DNA of 64,000 nucleotides from Massilia sp. 9096 (GCF_000745265.1 NZ_JQNN01000002.1:1-64000); one strand, 5' to 3'; numbered from the stretch's first letter, positions 27,879-38,256 are shown. Made by a program: numbers and translations. The notes: generated by a model from the letters alone, not told the origin.

Positions 27879-28655
27879 ATGCGCGTAGTCAAGACTGAGG
27901 TTTCCACTCAAAACGAGTGCGGCAAGTGTGGGGAGGGCGTAGCTGGCATCGAGTTCGCATTCGCCTTCCAGCCGATCGTCTCGTTTGAAAAGCAAACCGT
28001 GTTTGCCCATGAGGCGTTGGCCAGGGGGCCAGAAGGTCAACCGGCTAACTCCGTGCTCAGCCAAGTCACTTGGGAAAACCGCCACCGGTTTGACCAAGAA
28101 TGCAGAACTCGGGCGATTGAGCAAGCCGCCGCCCTTCAAATGGGCGAGTCGTTGTCCATCAATTTCATTCCTAACGCGGTCGCCAATCCCAGAGCGTGCA
28201 TCCAACGGACACTACGCGCCGCCGCAAACTGCGGGTTTGAATTGTCGCGACTGATTTTTGAGGTGACGGAAAGCGAAAAATTAGTCGACGCTGAAACGCT
28301 GGTGCGGATCTTTCGAGAATATCGCAAGCTTGGCATCAAAACCGCCATTGACGACTTCGGAGCCGGATACGCAGGGTTGAATTTGCTCGCCCGCTTTCAG
28401 CCGGACATCGTGAAAATCGACATCGATCTCATTCGCGATATCGATGCCAACAAAACCAAACAAATCATCGTTGAGAACATTGTCAACCTGTGCGAAAAGT
28501 TGGGCATCGTTGCGCTTGCGGAAGGGGTAGAGACTTTCGATGAACGCGACTGTCTTTCGAGCTTGGGCATTGATCTCATGCAGGGGTTTCTTTTTGCGCG
28601 TCCCGCTTTTAGAGCGATCGCCGCTGTCGATCCGATGGCTTGGTCTCGGCCCTAG
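27879..28655 (+). CDS. EAL-domain c-di-GMP phosphodiesterase (copy A)
   Basis: A 258-aa cytoplasmic EAL protein without partner domains. Catalytic positions are present: EAL (AHEALAR), Asn in SINFIPN, Glu in FEVTES, DDFGAGYAGLN, Lys in VKIDIDLI, Glu in ALAEGVET and Gln in MQGFLFARP. Hydrolysis of c-di-GMP to pGpG is therefore expected. The N-terminus has ECGKCG, a CxxC pair conserved in the paralogue at 49114, possibly redox- or metal-sensing. GGAGG lies 6 nt before ATG 27879, and the same leader precedes the paralogue, fixing the start. It follows the frameshifted DGC in the same orientation, giving a synthesis-breakdown pair. Confidence 0.93.
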   Translation: MRVVKTEVSTQNECGKCGEGVAGIEFAFAFQPIVSFEKQTVFAHEALARGPEGQPANSVLSQVTWENRHRFDQECRTRAIEQAAALQMGESLSINFIPNAVANPRACIQRTLRAAANCGFELSRLIFEVTESEKLVDAETLVRIFREYRKLGIKTAIDDFGAGYAGLNLLARFQPDIVKIDIDLIRDIDANKTKQIIVENIVNLCEKLGIVALAEGVETFDERDCLSSLGIDLMQGFLFARPAFRAIAAVDPMAWSRP

Positions 28656-29005
28656 CTTCCTAGGGAGGCGCCGCGACAGCCGATCCATCGCGAGAGCACC
28701 GGCTTGACATCGACCATAAGGGCTTTGGCTTGCCGAACCGACGATGTTTGGCCGCGGCTCCACCCGAGCGCGTATAGCCATTATAGAATGCGAGGAGACG
28801 CGTCCTGCACGTCCAAAGGCGAGTCGAACCGTCTCTACGCTCTCGCGCAAGTCAGACACGGCGGCGGCGATTGTTTCCGACGCGTTGTACTTTTGCAAAA
28901 ATTGCTCTTACGCGAAGCAATTCGCTTCCGACTAGCCTTGGCCGTTCAGCCCAGTATCTTCGTCCTCCACGCACCGTACGCCATTCATTGGGAATCCTGC
29001 TTTAC
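28656..29005. other. Intergenic, no gene seen
   Basis: 350 bp between the convergent EAL and GGDEF-EAL genes. No supportable frame; no clear terminator hairpin was found by eye. Confidence 0.35.
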
Positions 29006-31123
29006 CTAGGTCGGTCGATTGCGATCTGCGAATGGTGACAGAAGGTTGCGGAGCCGGCCCACGGCGTAGCCCTGCGCATAGTCGACGCCGAGCTGGCGTA
29101 TGACGTCCAACGTCAAATCATCCTCGACGTACTCGGCCACGGTGCGAATCCCCATTTCGTGGCCGACTTCATTGATAGCCTTCACCATTGCACGATGTAT
29201 CCGGTTATTCGCGATATCGCGGACAAATACTCCGTCGATCTTTAGGAAGTCGACCGGTAGCGAACGCAGATACGCGAACGAGGATAATCCGCTTCCAAAA
29301 TCGTCGAGAGAAAACAGGCAGCCTAGTTGTCGGCAGCGCGCCATAAAATCTTGTGCCTTGGGTAGGTTTGCGATGATGGCAGTCTCGGTAATTTCAAAAC
29401 AGATCTGCCGCGGTTCGACCCCATGCTCGCTAAACTGGTGGACAATGTGGTCGAACATGCCGTCGTCGTTGAGTGACATCCCCGAGAGGTTGATCGAATA
29501 CATGGCGGGTATACGGTCGAAGCCGGACGCGTTACCGTCCCGCGCGCCCGAGTTCTCTTTCTCGATATGCCGGCAGACATGGGTAATGACCCAGCGGTCG
29601 AGCGACGCCATCAGGTCGTAACGTTCGGCAGCCGGAATGAAGGCTCCTGGCAGAATCAGTGTTTCATCCTGGCTGGCGATGCGGATGAGCACCTCCTCAT
29701 GGTGTCCGGATCCGCTCCCCAACGGTATGATCGGCTGGCCGAACAACCGAAACCGATCATGGGTGAATGCATCGTTCAGCCGGGTTACCCATTGCACCTC
29801 GCTGCGCCGCTGTGCCAGCAGCGCGTCAGTTTCGTGGTACACGCGAATGCGGTTGCGCCCGGCTTCCTTGGCCAGGTAGCAGGCCTGGTCAGCCGCCATC
29901 AGCAATTCGCTGGTACTGCTGCTGTCAGGCGAGATTTCGACCAGCCCTACCGACACACCCAAACTGAACGTGTGTCCACCCCAGGAAAAACGGAAATCTT
30001 GGATGGTCTGGCGAATGCCCTCGGCCAGTAGGAGGGCGCGCGGCAACGGACAATGCTTAAGCAGCACACCCAGTTCGTCGCCGCCGAGGCGCGCGAGGAT
30101 ATCGCTGTCGCGCATCCGGTCTTGCAACATATGTGACAGTGTCTGCAGCAGCACATCGCCGGCAGCATGGCCGCAGGTATCGTTGACGACCTTAAAGCGG
30201 TCGAGGTCCAGGTAGAGCAGCGCGTGGTGTTGCCTTTCGCTCTTGGCGCTGGACAATGCATGTGCGACCTCCTTTTCGAACTCGCGTCGATTGATCAGCC
30301 CCGTCAATGCATCGTGGGCAGCTTGCCAGCGGACCTGGCGCGCCAGTTCTCGTTCGTGGCTGACGTCGCGAAATACGGCCACAGCGCCGAGCAGCTCGCC
30401 ATTACTAGACCAGATGGGCGCGGCCGAATCTTCGATCGAGACTGTGCGGCAATCGCGCGTAACCAATCGGGTCCGCGACGAAACACCCACGGTCGTTCGC
30501 GTACGCAGGCAGCGTGTCACCGGATTCTCGACCACCCCGCCGTTGACCTCGTCGATCAGGTGCATTAGCTCGTTGATGGGTTTGCCTTCAGCGTCTAGCT
30601 TGCTCCAGCCCGTCAAATGCTCGGCCACGCGATTGAGCGAGCGTACATGGCCTTTCCGATCAGTGGTGATGACGGCATCTGCAATCGACGCCAGTGTGAC
30701 TTCGGCCAATTCCTTTTGCTCGTGGATGGCCAGCTCCTGCATCTTGCGTTCAGTGTCATCCCAGATCAGTCCCAGCGTACCGACGGGGACGGCGGATTCG
30801 CACACGGGCCGGGCCTTTGCACGCAGCCATCGCTCCTCGCCATCGGCTCGCCGGATGCGATAGCTCGTCTCGTAGCCGAGGCAGCGATCGACATGCGTCT
30901 GCATCGTGTCGACGACAGCGGTGCGGTCGTCGGGATGGATAAACGACAGGTAGTCAGAAAATGGCATGCGGCAAAGTTTTTGGGGCAACCCCAGCAGTGC
31001 CATGCCGTCCGGCGACCAATTGATCACACTCGACAACACACGGCCGTCGATGAGCGTGGAATCCCACACCGACATCCTTGCAGCCTCCAGCGCAAAGTAA
31101 AGCCTTTGACTGATCTCATCCAT
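29006..31123 (-). CDS. PAS-PAS-GGDEF-EAL c-di-GMP enzyme
   Basis: About 705 aa, cytoplasmic. Two PAS domains (about 5-135 and 145-260) precede GGDEF and EAL domains. The cyclase motif is GGDEL with an inhibitory-site RDSD five residues before it. The EAL motif reads EVL (HHEEVLIRI), and later EAL residues are present (SINLSG, FEITET, DDFGSGLSSF, LKIDGVF, AEYVED, AQGYAVG). The last Glu context (TVAEYVED) is kept. The phosphodiesterase is probably active; cyclase activity is likely but the Phe-to-Leu change is uncommon. I chose ATG 31123 because GGGGG lies 5 nt upstream; ATG 31177 and 31141 would add 18 or 6 residues. Confidence 0.92.
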   Translation of the reverse strand: MDEISQRLYFALEAARMSVWDSTLIDGRVLSSVINWSPDGMALLGLPQKLCRMPFSDYLSFIHPDDRTAVVDTMQTHVDRCLGYETSYRIRRADGEERWLRAKARPVCESAVPVGTLGLIWDDTERKMQELAIHEQKELAEVTLASIADAVITTDRKGHVRSLNRVAEHLTGWSKLDAEGKPINELMHLIDEVNGGVVENPVTRCLRTRTTVGVSSRTRLVTRDCRTVSIEDSAAPIWSSNGELLGAVAVFRDVSHERELARQVRWQAAHDALTGLINRREFEKEVAHALSSAKSERQHHALLYLDLDRFKVVNDTCGHAAGDVLLQTLSHMLQDRMRDSDILARLGGDELGVLLKHCPLPRALLLAEGIRQTIQDFRFSWGGHTFSLGVSVGLVEISPDSSSTSELLMAADQACYLAKEAGRNRIRVYHETDALLAQRRSEVQWVTRLNDAFTHDRFRLFGQPIIPLGSGSGHHEEVLIRIASQDETLILPGAFIPAAERYDLMASLDRWVITHVCRHIEKENSGARDGNASGFDRIPAMYSINLSGMSLNDDGMFDHIVHQFSEHGVEPRQICFEITETAIIANLPKAQDFMARCRQLGCLFSLDDFGSGLSSFAYLRSLPVDFLKIDGVFVRDIANNRIHRAMVKAINEVGHEMGIRTVAEYVEDDLTLDVIRQLGVDYAQGYAVGRLRNLLSPFADRNRPT

Positions 31124-31639
31124 GAAAACCCCCGTCGGCATCGCATGTCGGGGCAGGCGGTGCAAGTTTCGATGCATATCCGGGCAAGACCGGTAAGCGC
31201 GTCATGCTCGGCAAGAAGACTGGAAACACTGCATCGAGTATGGCGCACACAGCGTTCTAAGGCCGTTCTGCACGAAGATGCTTGTTGCGCGCGCCGAGGA
31301 ACGGCCCTGTTAGGGCAGCTGCCTGACCACTCATACTGTTAGGCAGTCGCTGAAAAAGCGCAGTATCTCTTCGCTCGTCTTGGGGCCACGCATGTCGACA
31401 TGGGCGCTGCACGCTCCACCGCCTAATCAGGCATATCCAGTGCCGTGCACGGTCCAGTGCTCGGCCAGTACGCCGCCCGTTCTTTCATCGCGGAGCCGCA
31501 GGTGAAAGTGCGCCCGTCGGTGCGGCCGAGCTCCTCGTCCGCAAAAATGCCGGCGTCCGTGTCTGGCTCGGCGGCGGTCGAGCTGTCGACCGATTGGTGC
31601 AGAGAACTGCTGCCGTTGGGCTAATGGACGGTCGTATCG

Positions 31640-31930
31640 GCACCGCTATGGGTGACAATAATCGGTACCTTACACTGATGTCTTGGCAAAGTACCTCTTC
31701 CCGCCATCGCCGCGCGGCCGCGCAGGTGCCGCCCCATTCCGTGCCCGTCGATGTCCGGTAGGCCGATGTTGAGCGGGCAGACATCAGATCGCCACGCCGG
31801 AAGCGCACCGACCGCTGTGCACGCGCTGTGCAGCATCAGCACTTCGTGGCCATGCTCTCGAGCTACATCGCCAGCATGATCGCCGCAGATTCGTTGTCGT
31901 CGACGATGGCGATCCGCTTATACCTTGGCC
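31640..31930 (-). pseudogene. Decayed response-regulator receiver
   Basis: Minus-strand pieces of a receiver are readable across frames: VDDNESAAIMLAM followed by a stop, then, in another frame, HGHEVLMLHSACTAVGA...WRSDVCPLNIGLPDIDGHGMGRHLR. The phosphoacceptor position has Asn (LNIGLPD) where Asp is expected. A stop plus a frameshift make this a dead gene. The rest of the 31178-32078 gap shows no gene. Confidence 0.6.
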
Positions 31931-32078
31931 AGTCGTCTAGGCGCGAAGGTAATCGGCGCGTAGTCGAACCAAGAAGCTACGGGCGATGCGCAACAGAAAA
32001 TGCGCGTTTTGTAACGATAACTCGGCATCGCAGTCGGTCAGAAAGTAGAATATGCATTTTGCCCGCTATGCATATGTT

Positions 32079-35000
32079 ATGTCGTACAACCCTTTGAATT
32101 TCCTTGATGGCGGCGGCAAGACTGCAGCCCTAATTCGCGCATTTCCGTGGATTGATACTGGACTGGGGCCAATCGAGCAGTGGCCGATTGGACTGAAGAC
32201 GATCGTTGCATTCATCCTGCGTTCGCCAGTGCCCATCGTGACGCTATGGGGACCGGACGGCTACATGATCTACAACGACCGGTATTCAGAATTTGCCGGT
32301 GGGCGCCATCCGCAGCTGCTCGGCTCGAAAGTGCGCGAAGGATGGCCGGAAGTTGCGTCGTTCAACGACAACGTCATGAACGTCGTGATGGCGGGCGGAA
32401 TATTGAGCTATACGGACCAGGAGCTCACCCTACACCGCAGCGGCAAGCCGGAACAGGTCTGGATGAACCTGGACTATTCGCCGGCGCGCTTCGAGGATGG
32501 CGAGATCGCCGGCGTGATCGCAGTCGTGATCGAGACGACGGCCAAGGTGCGGGCCGAGCGCCATGTCCAGGGCGAGCAGGCACGGCTCGGTGCGATGTTC
32601 GAACAGGCGCCCGGCTTCATGGCGCTGCTAACCGGCGCTGAGCACCGCTTCGACCTGGTCAACGCCGCTTTCAAGGAGCTGATCGGCGAGCGTGAGTGGA
32701 ATGGCCGCAGCGCGCGCGAGGTTCTGCCCGAGTTAGCCACTCAGGGCTATTTCGAGACGCTCGACCGCGTGTACGCAAGCGGCCAGGCGGTGACGGGGCA
32801 GGCAACGCCATTTCAGCTCGAAACCGGGAAAGTAACGCCATCGACGCCGCGCTATCTCGACTTTGTCTATCAGCCTCTAAAGGATGAGCAGGGCCGTGTA
32901 TTCGGTATCTTCGTCCAGGGTTCGGACGTGACCGAACGCATCCTCGCCGAATCGGCACTGCGCGAGAGTGAAGCCAAGTTCCGCACCTTTGCCCAGGCGA
33001 TGCCGCACCATGTGTGGACTGCGCCGGCAAGCGGCGAGCTGGACTGGTTCAACGACCGCGTGTACGAGTACTCAGGCGCACGCGCAGGCGAGCTCGATGG
33101 CGATGGCTGGGGTGCCATTATTCACCCGGACGATGTCGAGATCGTTACGCAGCGCTGGAGCGAATCGATTGCAACTGGCACCAACTATGAGGTCGAGTTC
33201 CGTATCCGTCGCCATGATGGGACTTTCCGCTGGCATTTGGTACGCGCCTTGCCAATGCGCAACGCCGCGGGCCAGGTCGTGCGCTGGATCGGCAGTAACA
33301 CCGATATCGAGGATCAGAAGTCGACAGCGCAAGCGTTAGTAACGCTAAACGCTACGCTGGAAGAGCAAATTTCGGCGCGCACTGCCGAGCGCGACCGTAT
33401 CTGGCGTCTGTCGAAGGACATCATGCTGGTCGCCGACTTCAATTCCGCGCTGACGACAGTGAATCCGGCCTTCACGTCGACGCTCGGCTGGCGCGAGCAG
33501 GACGTTGCCGGCAAATCCTTCCTCGACTTGGTGCATCCCGATGACGTACAGACCACCATTGATCAGGTCAGCGCATTGAGCACCGGAGGACACACCTATC
33601 GTTTCGAGAACCGCTATCGGCGCAAAGACGGCAGCTATTGCACGCTTTCCTGGACCGCGGTGCCGGACGCGAATTTCATTCACGCGATCGGGCGCGATAT
33701 CACGGCCGACCTGCAGCATGCAGAAGCGATGCGACGCACCGAAGCGGCGCTGCAGCAGTCGCAAAAGATGGAAACCATCGGCAAACTCACCGGGGGCGTG
33801 GCTCACGACTTCAACAACCTGTTGCAGGTCATTTCGGGCAACCTGCAGCTGCTTGCACCGGACGTGCGCGAGATGCCTGCCAGCCGCAAGCGGGTCGAGA
33901 ACGCCCTGGCCAGCGTCCAGCGCGGCGCCAAGTTGGCGAGCTCGCTGCTTGCCTTCGCGCGCAAGCAGCCGCTCGAACCCAAGGTAGTCAAGGTCGGTCG
34001 CCTGATTACAGGTATGGAAGACATGCTGCGCCGTAGCCTGGGCGAAGAAATCGAGATCGAGACCGTGATCTCGGGCGGGTTGTGGAGCACGGCTGTCGAC
34101 GTGGTGCAACTCGAGAATGCCGTCCTCAACCTGGCTATCAACGCGCGCGATGCGATGGCGGGCAGCGGTCGGCTAACGGTAGAAGTGAACAACGCCATGC
34201 TGGACGCAGCTTATTGCGCTACCCATCCGGACGTGGCACCAGGTCAGTACGTGGCGATCGCGATCAGCGACACCGGCAGTGGCATGTCACCGGAGGTGAT
34301 CCACCAAGCGTTCGAACCGTTTTTCTCGACCAAGGCCGAAGGGAAGGGGACAGGTCTCGGCCTGTCGATGGTGTACGGCCTGGTCAAACAGTCCGGCGGC
34401 CATATCAAGATCTACAGCGAAGTCGGAGAGGGCACGACCATCAAGCTTTACCTGCCACGCACGCTTGAGGCGGAAGACAATTATGTCTCGCTCGACACGC
34501 AACCGGTAGTCGGAGGCAGCGAAACGGTGCTTGTCGTCGAGGACGATGAAGCGGTGCGCGTAACCGTGGTCGATATGCTAACCGAGCTAGGTTATCGCGT
34601 GCTCAAGGCGCCGGACGCCAGCGCTGCGCTGACCGTGGTCGACAGTGGCGTACCAATCGACCTGCTGTTTACCGACGTCGTCATGCCTGGTCCGCTGCGC
34701 AGCCCAGAGCTGGCGCGTAAGGCGAAGGAACGGCTGCCGGAACTGGCTGTGCTATTTACTTCCGGTTATACCGAGAACGCGATCGTACACGGGGGACGCC
34801 TCGATCGGGGCGTCGAATTGATCGGCAAGCCTTACACGAAGGAAAGCTTGGCGCGCAAGATCCGCCATGTGTTGGGTAATGAAAAGCAGAAGCGGATCGG
34901 CAAGCCGCCTAAACCTTCGTCTCACGACGTAGTTGCGCAAGCGGCTGTGCTCGTGCCAGCTTCTGTGGCCACGGCCCTGCGCGTGCTTTTGGTCGAAGAC

Positions 35001-35318
35001 GAAGAAGCCATCCGTGAAAATACGCGCGACATGATCGAATTCCTGGGCTACCAAGTTGTCGCGGTGGCAAGCGCTGAAGAAGCGATGCGGCATTTGTCAC
35101 GCGAGGTCCATATCCTGATGACCGACAAGCAACTGCCGGGCATTCAGGGGGAGGATTTGGCGCAGTTCGCGAAGGCTCGGTTTCCACAGATTCGGGTAGT
35201 GGTTGCGAGTGGCTTTGGCAGCGCCATCAACGTCGCAGGCGCAAGCGCGTTGGCCAAACCCTATACGCTAGACACGTTGCGCGCGACGCTGGCATCTTTG
35301 GGTTCCGAAACGGCTTAA
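32079..35318 (+). CDS. Multi-PAS hybrid histidine kinase with two receivers
   Basis: About 1079 aa from ATG 32079 (MSYNPLNFLDGGG, the usual N-terminus of this group; ATG 32052 would add 9 residues). Four PAS-type domains (roughly 20-160, 170-295, 300-420 and 445-550), HisKA with His in GGVAHDFNNLLQ (residue 585 counted from 32052), HATPase_c (GSGMSPEVI, GKGTGLGLSMVYG), then two receivers with Asp in LLFTDVVMPG (875) and ILMTDKQLPG (1025). No membrane segment is present, so it senses a cytoplasmic signal such as redox state, light or a ligand through PAS. The double receiver suggests an internal phosphorelay or a feedback sink. Confidence 0.94.
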   Translation: MSYNPLNFLDGGGKTAALIRAFPWIDTGLGPIEQWPIGLKTIVAFILRSPVPIVTLWGPDGYMIYNDRYSEFAGGRHPQLLGSKVREGWPEVASFNDNVMNVVMAGGILSYTDQELTLHRSGKPEQVWMNLDYSPARFEDGEIAGVIAVVIETTAKVRAERHVQGEQARLGAMFEQAPGFMALLTGAEHRFDLVNAAFKELIGEREWNGRSAREVLPELATQGYFETLDRVYASGQAVTGQATPFQLETGKVTPSTPRYLDFVYQPLKDEQGRVFGIFVQGSDVTERILAESALRESEAKFRTFAQAMPHHVWTAPASGELDWFNDRVYEYSGARAGELDGDGWGAIIHPDDVEIVTQRWSESIATGTNYEVEFRIRRHDGTFRWHLVRALPMRNAAGQVVRWIGSNTDIEDQKSTAQALVTLNATLEEQISARTAERDRIWRLSKDIMLVADFNSALTTVNPAFTSTLGWREQDVAGKSFLDLVHPDDVQTTIDQVSALSTGGHTYRFENRYRRKDGSYCTLSWTAVPDANFIHAIGRDITADLQHAEAMRRTEAALQQSQKMETIGKLTGGVAHDFNNLLQVISGNLQLLAPDVREMPASRKRVENALASVQRGAKLASSLLAFARKQPLEPKVVKVGRLITGMEDMLRRSLGEEIEIETVISGGLWSTAVDVVQLENAVLNLAINARDAMAGSGRLTVEVNNAMLDAAYCATHPDVAPGQYVAIAISDTGSGMSPEVIHQAFEPFFSTKAEGKGTGLGLSMVYGLVKQSGGHIKIYSEVGEGTTIKLYLPRTLEAEDNYVSLDTQPVVGGSETVLVVEDDEAVRVTVVDMLTELGYRVLKAPDASAALTVVDSGVPIDLLFTDVVMPGPLRSPELARKAKERLPELAVLFTSGYTENAIVHGGRLDRGVELIGKPYTKESLARKIRHVLGNEKQKRIGKPPKPSSHDVVAQAAVLVPASVATALRVLLVEDEEAIRENTRDMIEFLGYQVVAVASAEEAMRHLSREVHILMTDKQLPGIQGEDLAQFAKARFPQIRVVVASGFGSAINVAGASALAKPYTLDTLRATLASLGSETA

Positions 35319-35324
35319 CACAGC

Positions 35325-35545
35325 GTGGAAGTCAGGCCAACGACGTTGGCATCGCAACCGAGCCGCTGCCGAACATCTTCGGTCTGTTCACGCAAGCTGA
35401 AGGCACGCTCGACCGCGCCAATGGAGGTCTCGGCATTAGTCTTGCCTTGGTTGAAACTATCGTCGGTCTATATGGCAGTGAGATCTCGACGTACCGCGCA
35501 GGAATGATTGTGGACGCTAAATTAACACTAACACTTCCGCTATGA
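35325..35545 (+). pseudogene. Remnant of a histidine-kinase ATPase domain
   Basis: From 35339 to the TGA at 35543 the plus strand reads NDVGIATEPLPNIFGLFTQ, then GTLDRANGGLGISLALVETIVGLYG. That is the N-G box end and G2 region of a HATPase_c domain like that of the kinase at 38435 (GLGIGLSLVRSLVEMHGG). No start or HisKA region precedes it. It is the tail of a lost kinase fused to the end of the previous gene by deletion. Confidence 0.7.
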
Positions 35546-35623
35546 GACAGCGTGACTAGCGATCAAAACGACGAAAACAGCCTACACGGACGCTGAGCAT
35601 TACTGATGTATGCTAGCTTAGAA

Positions 35624-36715
35624 TTATGTCGGTAAAGCAACGCTAGGTGAATCTTTTAACGGACGACAATCGACGGGGATGTCGATACAGAAAGTAGTTC
35701 CCCGCTCAACACTACTATCCACGGCAATACTTCCTCCATGACTTTCAGCAACTGCACGAACGTATGGCAGACCAATACCCCAGCCTTCCTCGTTTCGCTT
35801 CGTAGCATCTGCTCTACGGTACATTTGAAAGATGTCTTCTTGCTCATCTGGAGGGATGGGTTGACCTACGTTGTGCACCGTGAGTAAGAGCCGCTGGTGT
35901 GCCTCGTTGATCTTGATCGTTATCGAAGTACCCGAAGTTCGATACTTGATGGCATTGCCAATTATGTTCTCGATAGCACGCTTGAGCGCGGCTCGGTCCC
36001 ACCACCCTGTGACAGGTGTTGTACCGCTCTGAATATGCAGTCCCTCCTTAACTATTTTTTCGCCTTGGACTTCCTTCACAACATCTAAAACTTCAAAATT
36101 TGATAATTGTAGCGAAAGTGAAGAACCACTATGAAAGCTCATCGTGTCGAGCAGTTCATGAATCATGCCATCGATGCGCATAAGGTTCTTCTGTGCCTTG
36201 CGCACCATGTTTTTTACCTCGACCGGATCATCTGTGACAGCAATGAAGTCAAGCACCATCATAGCGGCCGTCAGCGGGTTTCTCAGGTCATGTGCCAACG
36301 CAGCAGCAAAGCGCTCACGTAATGCACTCCCCACCAATGAGAATGCCTGCACTGCATCCTTGATCGCTCCATCCAGCGATTCATTGATTATGAGCACCTC
36401 TAACGGTTCTAATTGAACACCTTCCCGATATAGAACGTCGAAAATCACCCATCGGAAGATTTGATACTCGCTTATCAAGGCCTGTTGGTCATACTCAGTA
36501 ATACGTGCTCGTTCGCCACCATGCTCTGCAGCAATCGATGTCCCTGCAGCAGCGGTCAACCGAGGATAAGTCGGAGTGATAGCCTCAGCAATGTTGTCAT
36601 AATAAGCTGGCAAAGTATTGATGAGGATGGGGTGCATGAGAGCTTGTGCCTGCGGAAGTGCAGCGCGAACCCGTTTCTCCCACTCCGCGAAAACTGCTTC
36701 GCGAAGCTCTAGCAT
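35624..36715 (-). CDS. RsbRD-type sensor histidine kinase (paralogue 2)
   Basis: A 363-aa soluble kinase. The N-terminal ~130 residues resemble the RsbRD N-terminal (stressosome RsbR-like) domain: LPAYYDNIAEAI, EHGGERARITEY, EYQIFRWVIFDVLY. HisKA follows with His142 (LAHDLRNPL) and HATPase_c (NIIGNAIKYR, EEGWGIGLPYV). The ATG at 36715 (MLELRE) corresponds to residue 21 of the paralogue at 57726. Upstream, ATG..YASDQK resembles the paralogues' MSLATDQ start but is out of frame, so the extreme N-terminus was probably lost by a small indel. It is head-to-head with the PAS kinase at 37135, the same pair type as 57726 and 59262. Confidence 0.93.
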   Translation of the reverse strand: MLELREAVFAEWEKRVRAALPQAQALMHPILINTLPAYYDNIAEAITPTYPRLTAAAGTSIAAEHGGERARITEYDQQALISEYQIFRWVIFDVLYREGVQLEPLEVLIINESLDGAIKDAVQAFSLVGSALRERFAAALAHDLRNPLTAAMMVLDFIAVTDDPVEVKNMVRKAQKNLMRIDGMIHELLDTMSFHSGSSLSLQLSNFEVLDVVKEVQGEKIVKEGLHIQSGTTPVTGWWDRAALKRAIENIIGNAIKYRTSGTSITIKINEAHQRLLLTVHNVGQPIPPDEQEDIFQMYRRADATKRNEEGWGIGLPYVRAVAESHGGSIAVDSSVERGTTFCIDIPVDCRPLKDSPSVALPT

Positions 36716-37010
36716 ACGCGTAGAGGTAGCTGACAGTCCGTGTATGCTAATTTTTGATCGCTTGCATATGTCATGATGCAGCCCGTTAATCGATTGCTAC
36801 CTCAGGTCTTTGTGCGGTTATTCACACTGCCTACGATGATTCTTGTCAGATACAGTGCTAATCGGTCTGTTATCTAGCAAACGAGCGCTTTCGGTTGTTG
36901 CACCCTGTGGCGAACAGCGCTCCCAACTGTTGACAACGGTCATGAGAGCGACGCCAAGCAGCGAAAGTTTAGACTTCTATTGAAACCTAACCGAACTTTA
37001 TTTCTTTATT

Positions 37011-37134
37011 GTTGAGTTTCAGGGATGCACACTTACAGACGATAAGGAAAGTCTCCTACGGCAAAAACACGGCGCGTGTTCGATAATTGGGTTTATATAA
37101 ATCATATTGCGTTTCGCCACGCTTGTTTGGCTTC
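37011..37134 (+). promoter_or_regulatory. Conserved leader of the PAS kinase gene (copy A)
   Basis: Shares blocks with 59138-59261 upstream of the paralogue: TTATTGTTGAGTT, then AAGGAAA-GCTCCTACGGC (here AAGGAAAGTCTCCTACGGC) and TTCGC-A-GCTT shortly before the ATG. The conserved blocks outlast the flanking spacer, so a promoter or post-transcriptional element is likely. The remainder of 36716-37010 contains no gene. Confidence 0.45.
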
Positions 37135-38256
37135 ATGACGAAAAATCTTCACAACAATCGAGTGCCTTCGAGCAGTATCTCGCCTTCGTGGCCTGAAGAC
37201 CACGGTTGGGCTGTTGACCAAATGCCTCTGCCTGCCTTCCTTTGTGACCGGCACGGCGCCGTATTGAAGTGGAACGCTTTAATGGTTGATTTGTGGCGCT
37301 CCACGCCTAATCCTGACGAGCCGGGACGTTGGCACGGTTGGGAACAGTTACTGGACGCGGACGGTAATCTTTTGAGCGAGAATCCCGTTGCACGCGCTGT
37401 AAAACGCGCCGCGCCTGTGTCAATGGACGTTATAGCCCAGGCTCGTGGAGAGGGCGCGATTCGAGCCACTGTTTTTAGCCGCCCTGTACGGGACGGGAGC
37501 GGAGAAGTGGTGGGCGCACTCTGTGCAGTGTCAGTTTCCGGCCCAGCCGACTCAAGCCATGCCAAGGAACGAGCCGCTTTTTTATCGATTCTCTCGCATG
37601 AACTGCGCAATCCGCTCTCGCCAATCATAAGCGCCGCCGCCGTGTTGCGCAAAACGACTTCCGATCCGGCGGTTGCCAAAATGGTTGACATCGTTGACCG
37701 GCAGGCCAAGCAGCTCGCTCGCTTCGTTACCGATTTGTTGGACGCCTCACGCCTTCACCGTGCGGAGGAGGTACCTTGTGAATTGTGCGAAACTCAATTG
37801 AGCGCGGTGCTCGACGCTGCGCTGGATCCGTTAGGGCCGATATTGAAATCTCGAGGCCAGACACTCTCGGAGAATGTTGTTGACCGCTTCGCTAAACTTC
37901 GCTGTGACCCCTCGCGGGTGGCGCAAGCGCTTAGCAACATCCTGCGCAACGCAAGTTTTCATTCTCCAGACGGCGCCGAGATCACGCTAAAGGTCTATTC
38001 AGACGGTGACAAACTCATGCTTGTCGTCGACGACCACGGCGCGGGCATCAACGCTGAATTGGCCAAGCGCGCCGCGGAACCATTCGTCCAAGGTGCTCCG
38101 CCGGTAGGAAGAGCGCCTTCGGGAGCAGGACTGGGATTAGCAATCGCTCGCAGCGTTTGCTTGGCACATGGGGGCGTAATGACCCTGAATGATGGCACAA
38201 ATGGCTGCGGCGCCCATGTCGAACTCGTGCTTCCGATAATGGCGAGCTCGACCTGA
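37135..38256 (+). CDS. PAS-domain sensor histidine kinase (copy A)
   Basis: A 373-aa soluble kinase: PAS-like sensor (about 22-135; GWAVDQMPLPAFLCDRHGAVLKWN), HisKA with His155 (SILSHELRNPLSP) and HATPase_c (NILRNASFHSPDGAE, GAGLGLAIARSVCLAHGG). No receiver and no membrane segment. ATG 37135 is chosen because MTKNL aligns with the start MTENL of the paralogue at 59262; an in-frame ATG at 37087 would add 16 residues with no match. The conserved leader and the neighbouring divergent RsbRD kinase suggest joint control of the two. Confidence 0.93.
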   Translation: MTKNLHNNRVPSSSISPSWPEDHGWAVDQMPLPAFLCDRHGAVLKWNALMVDLWRSTPNPDEPGRWHGWEQLLDADGNLLSENPVARAVKRAAPVSMDVIAQARGEGAIRATVFSRPVRDGSGEVVGALCAVSVSGPADSSHAKERAAFLSILSHELRNPLSPIISAAAVLRKTTSDPAVAKMVDIVDRQAKQLARFVTDLLDASRLHRAEEVPCELCETQLSAVLDAALDPLGPILKSRGQTLSENVVDRFAKLRCDPSRVAQALSNILRNASFHSPDGAEITLKVYSDGDKLMLVVDDHGAGINAELAKRAAEPFVQGAPPVGRAPSGAGLGLAIARSVCLAHGGVMTLNDGTNGCGAHVELVLPIMASST

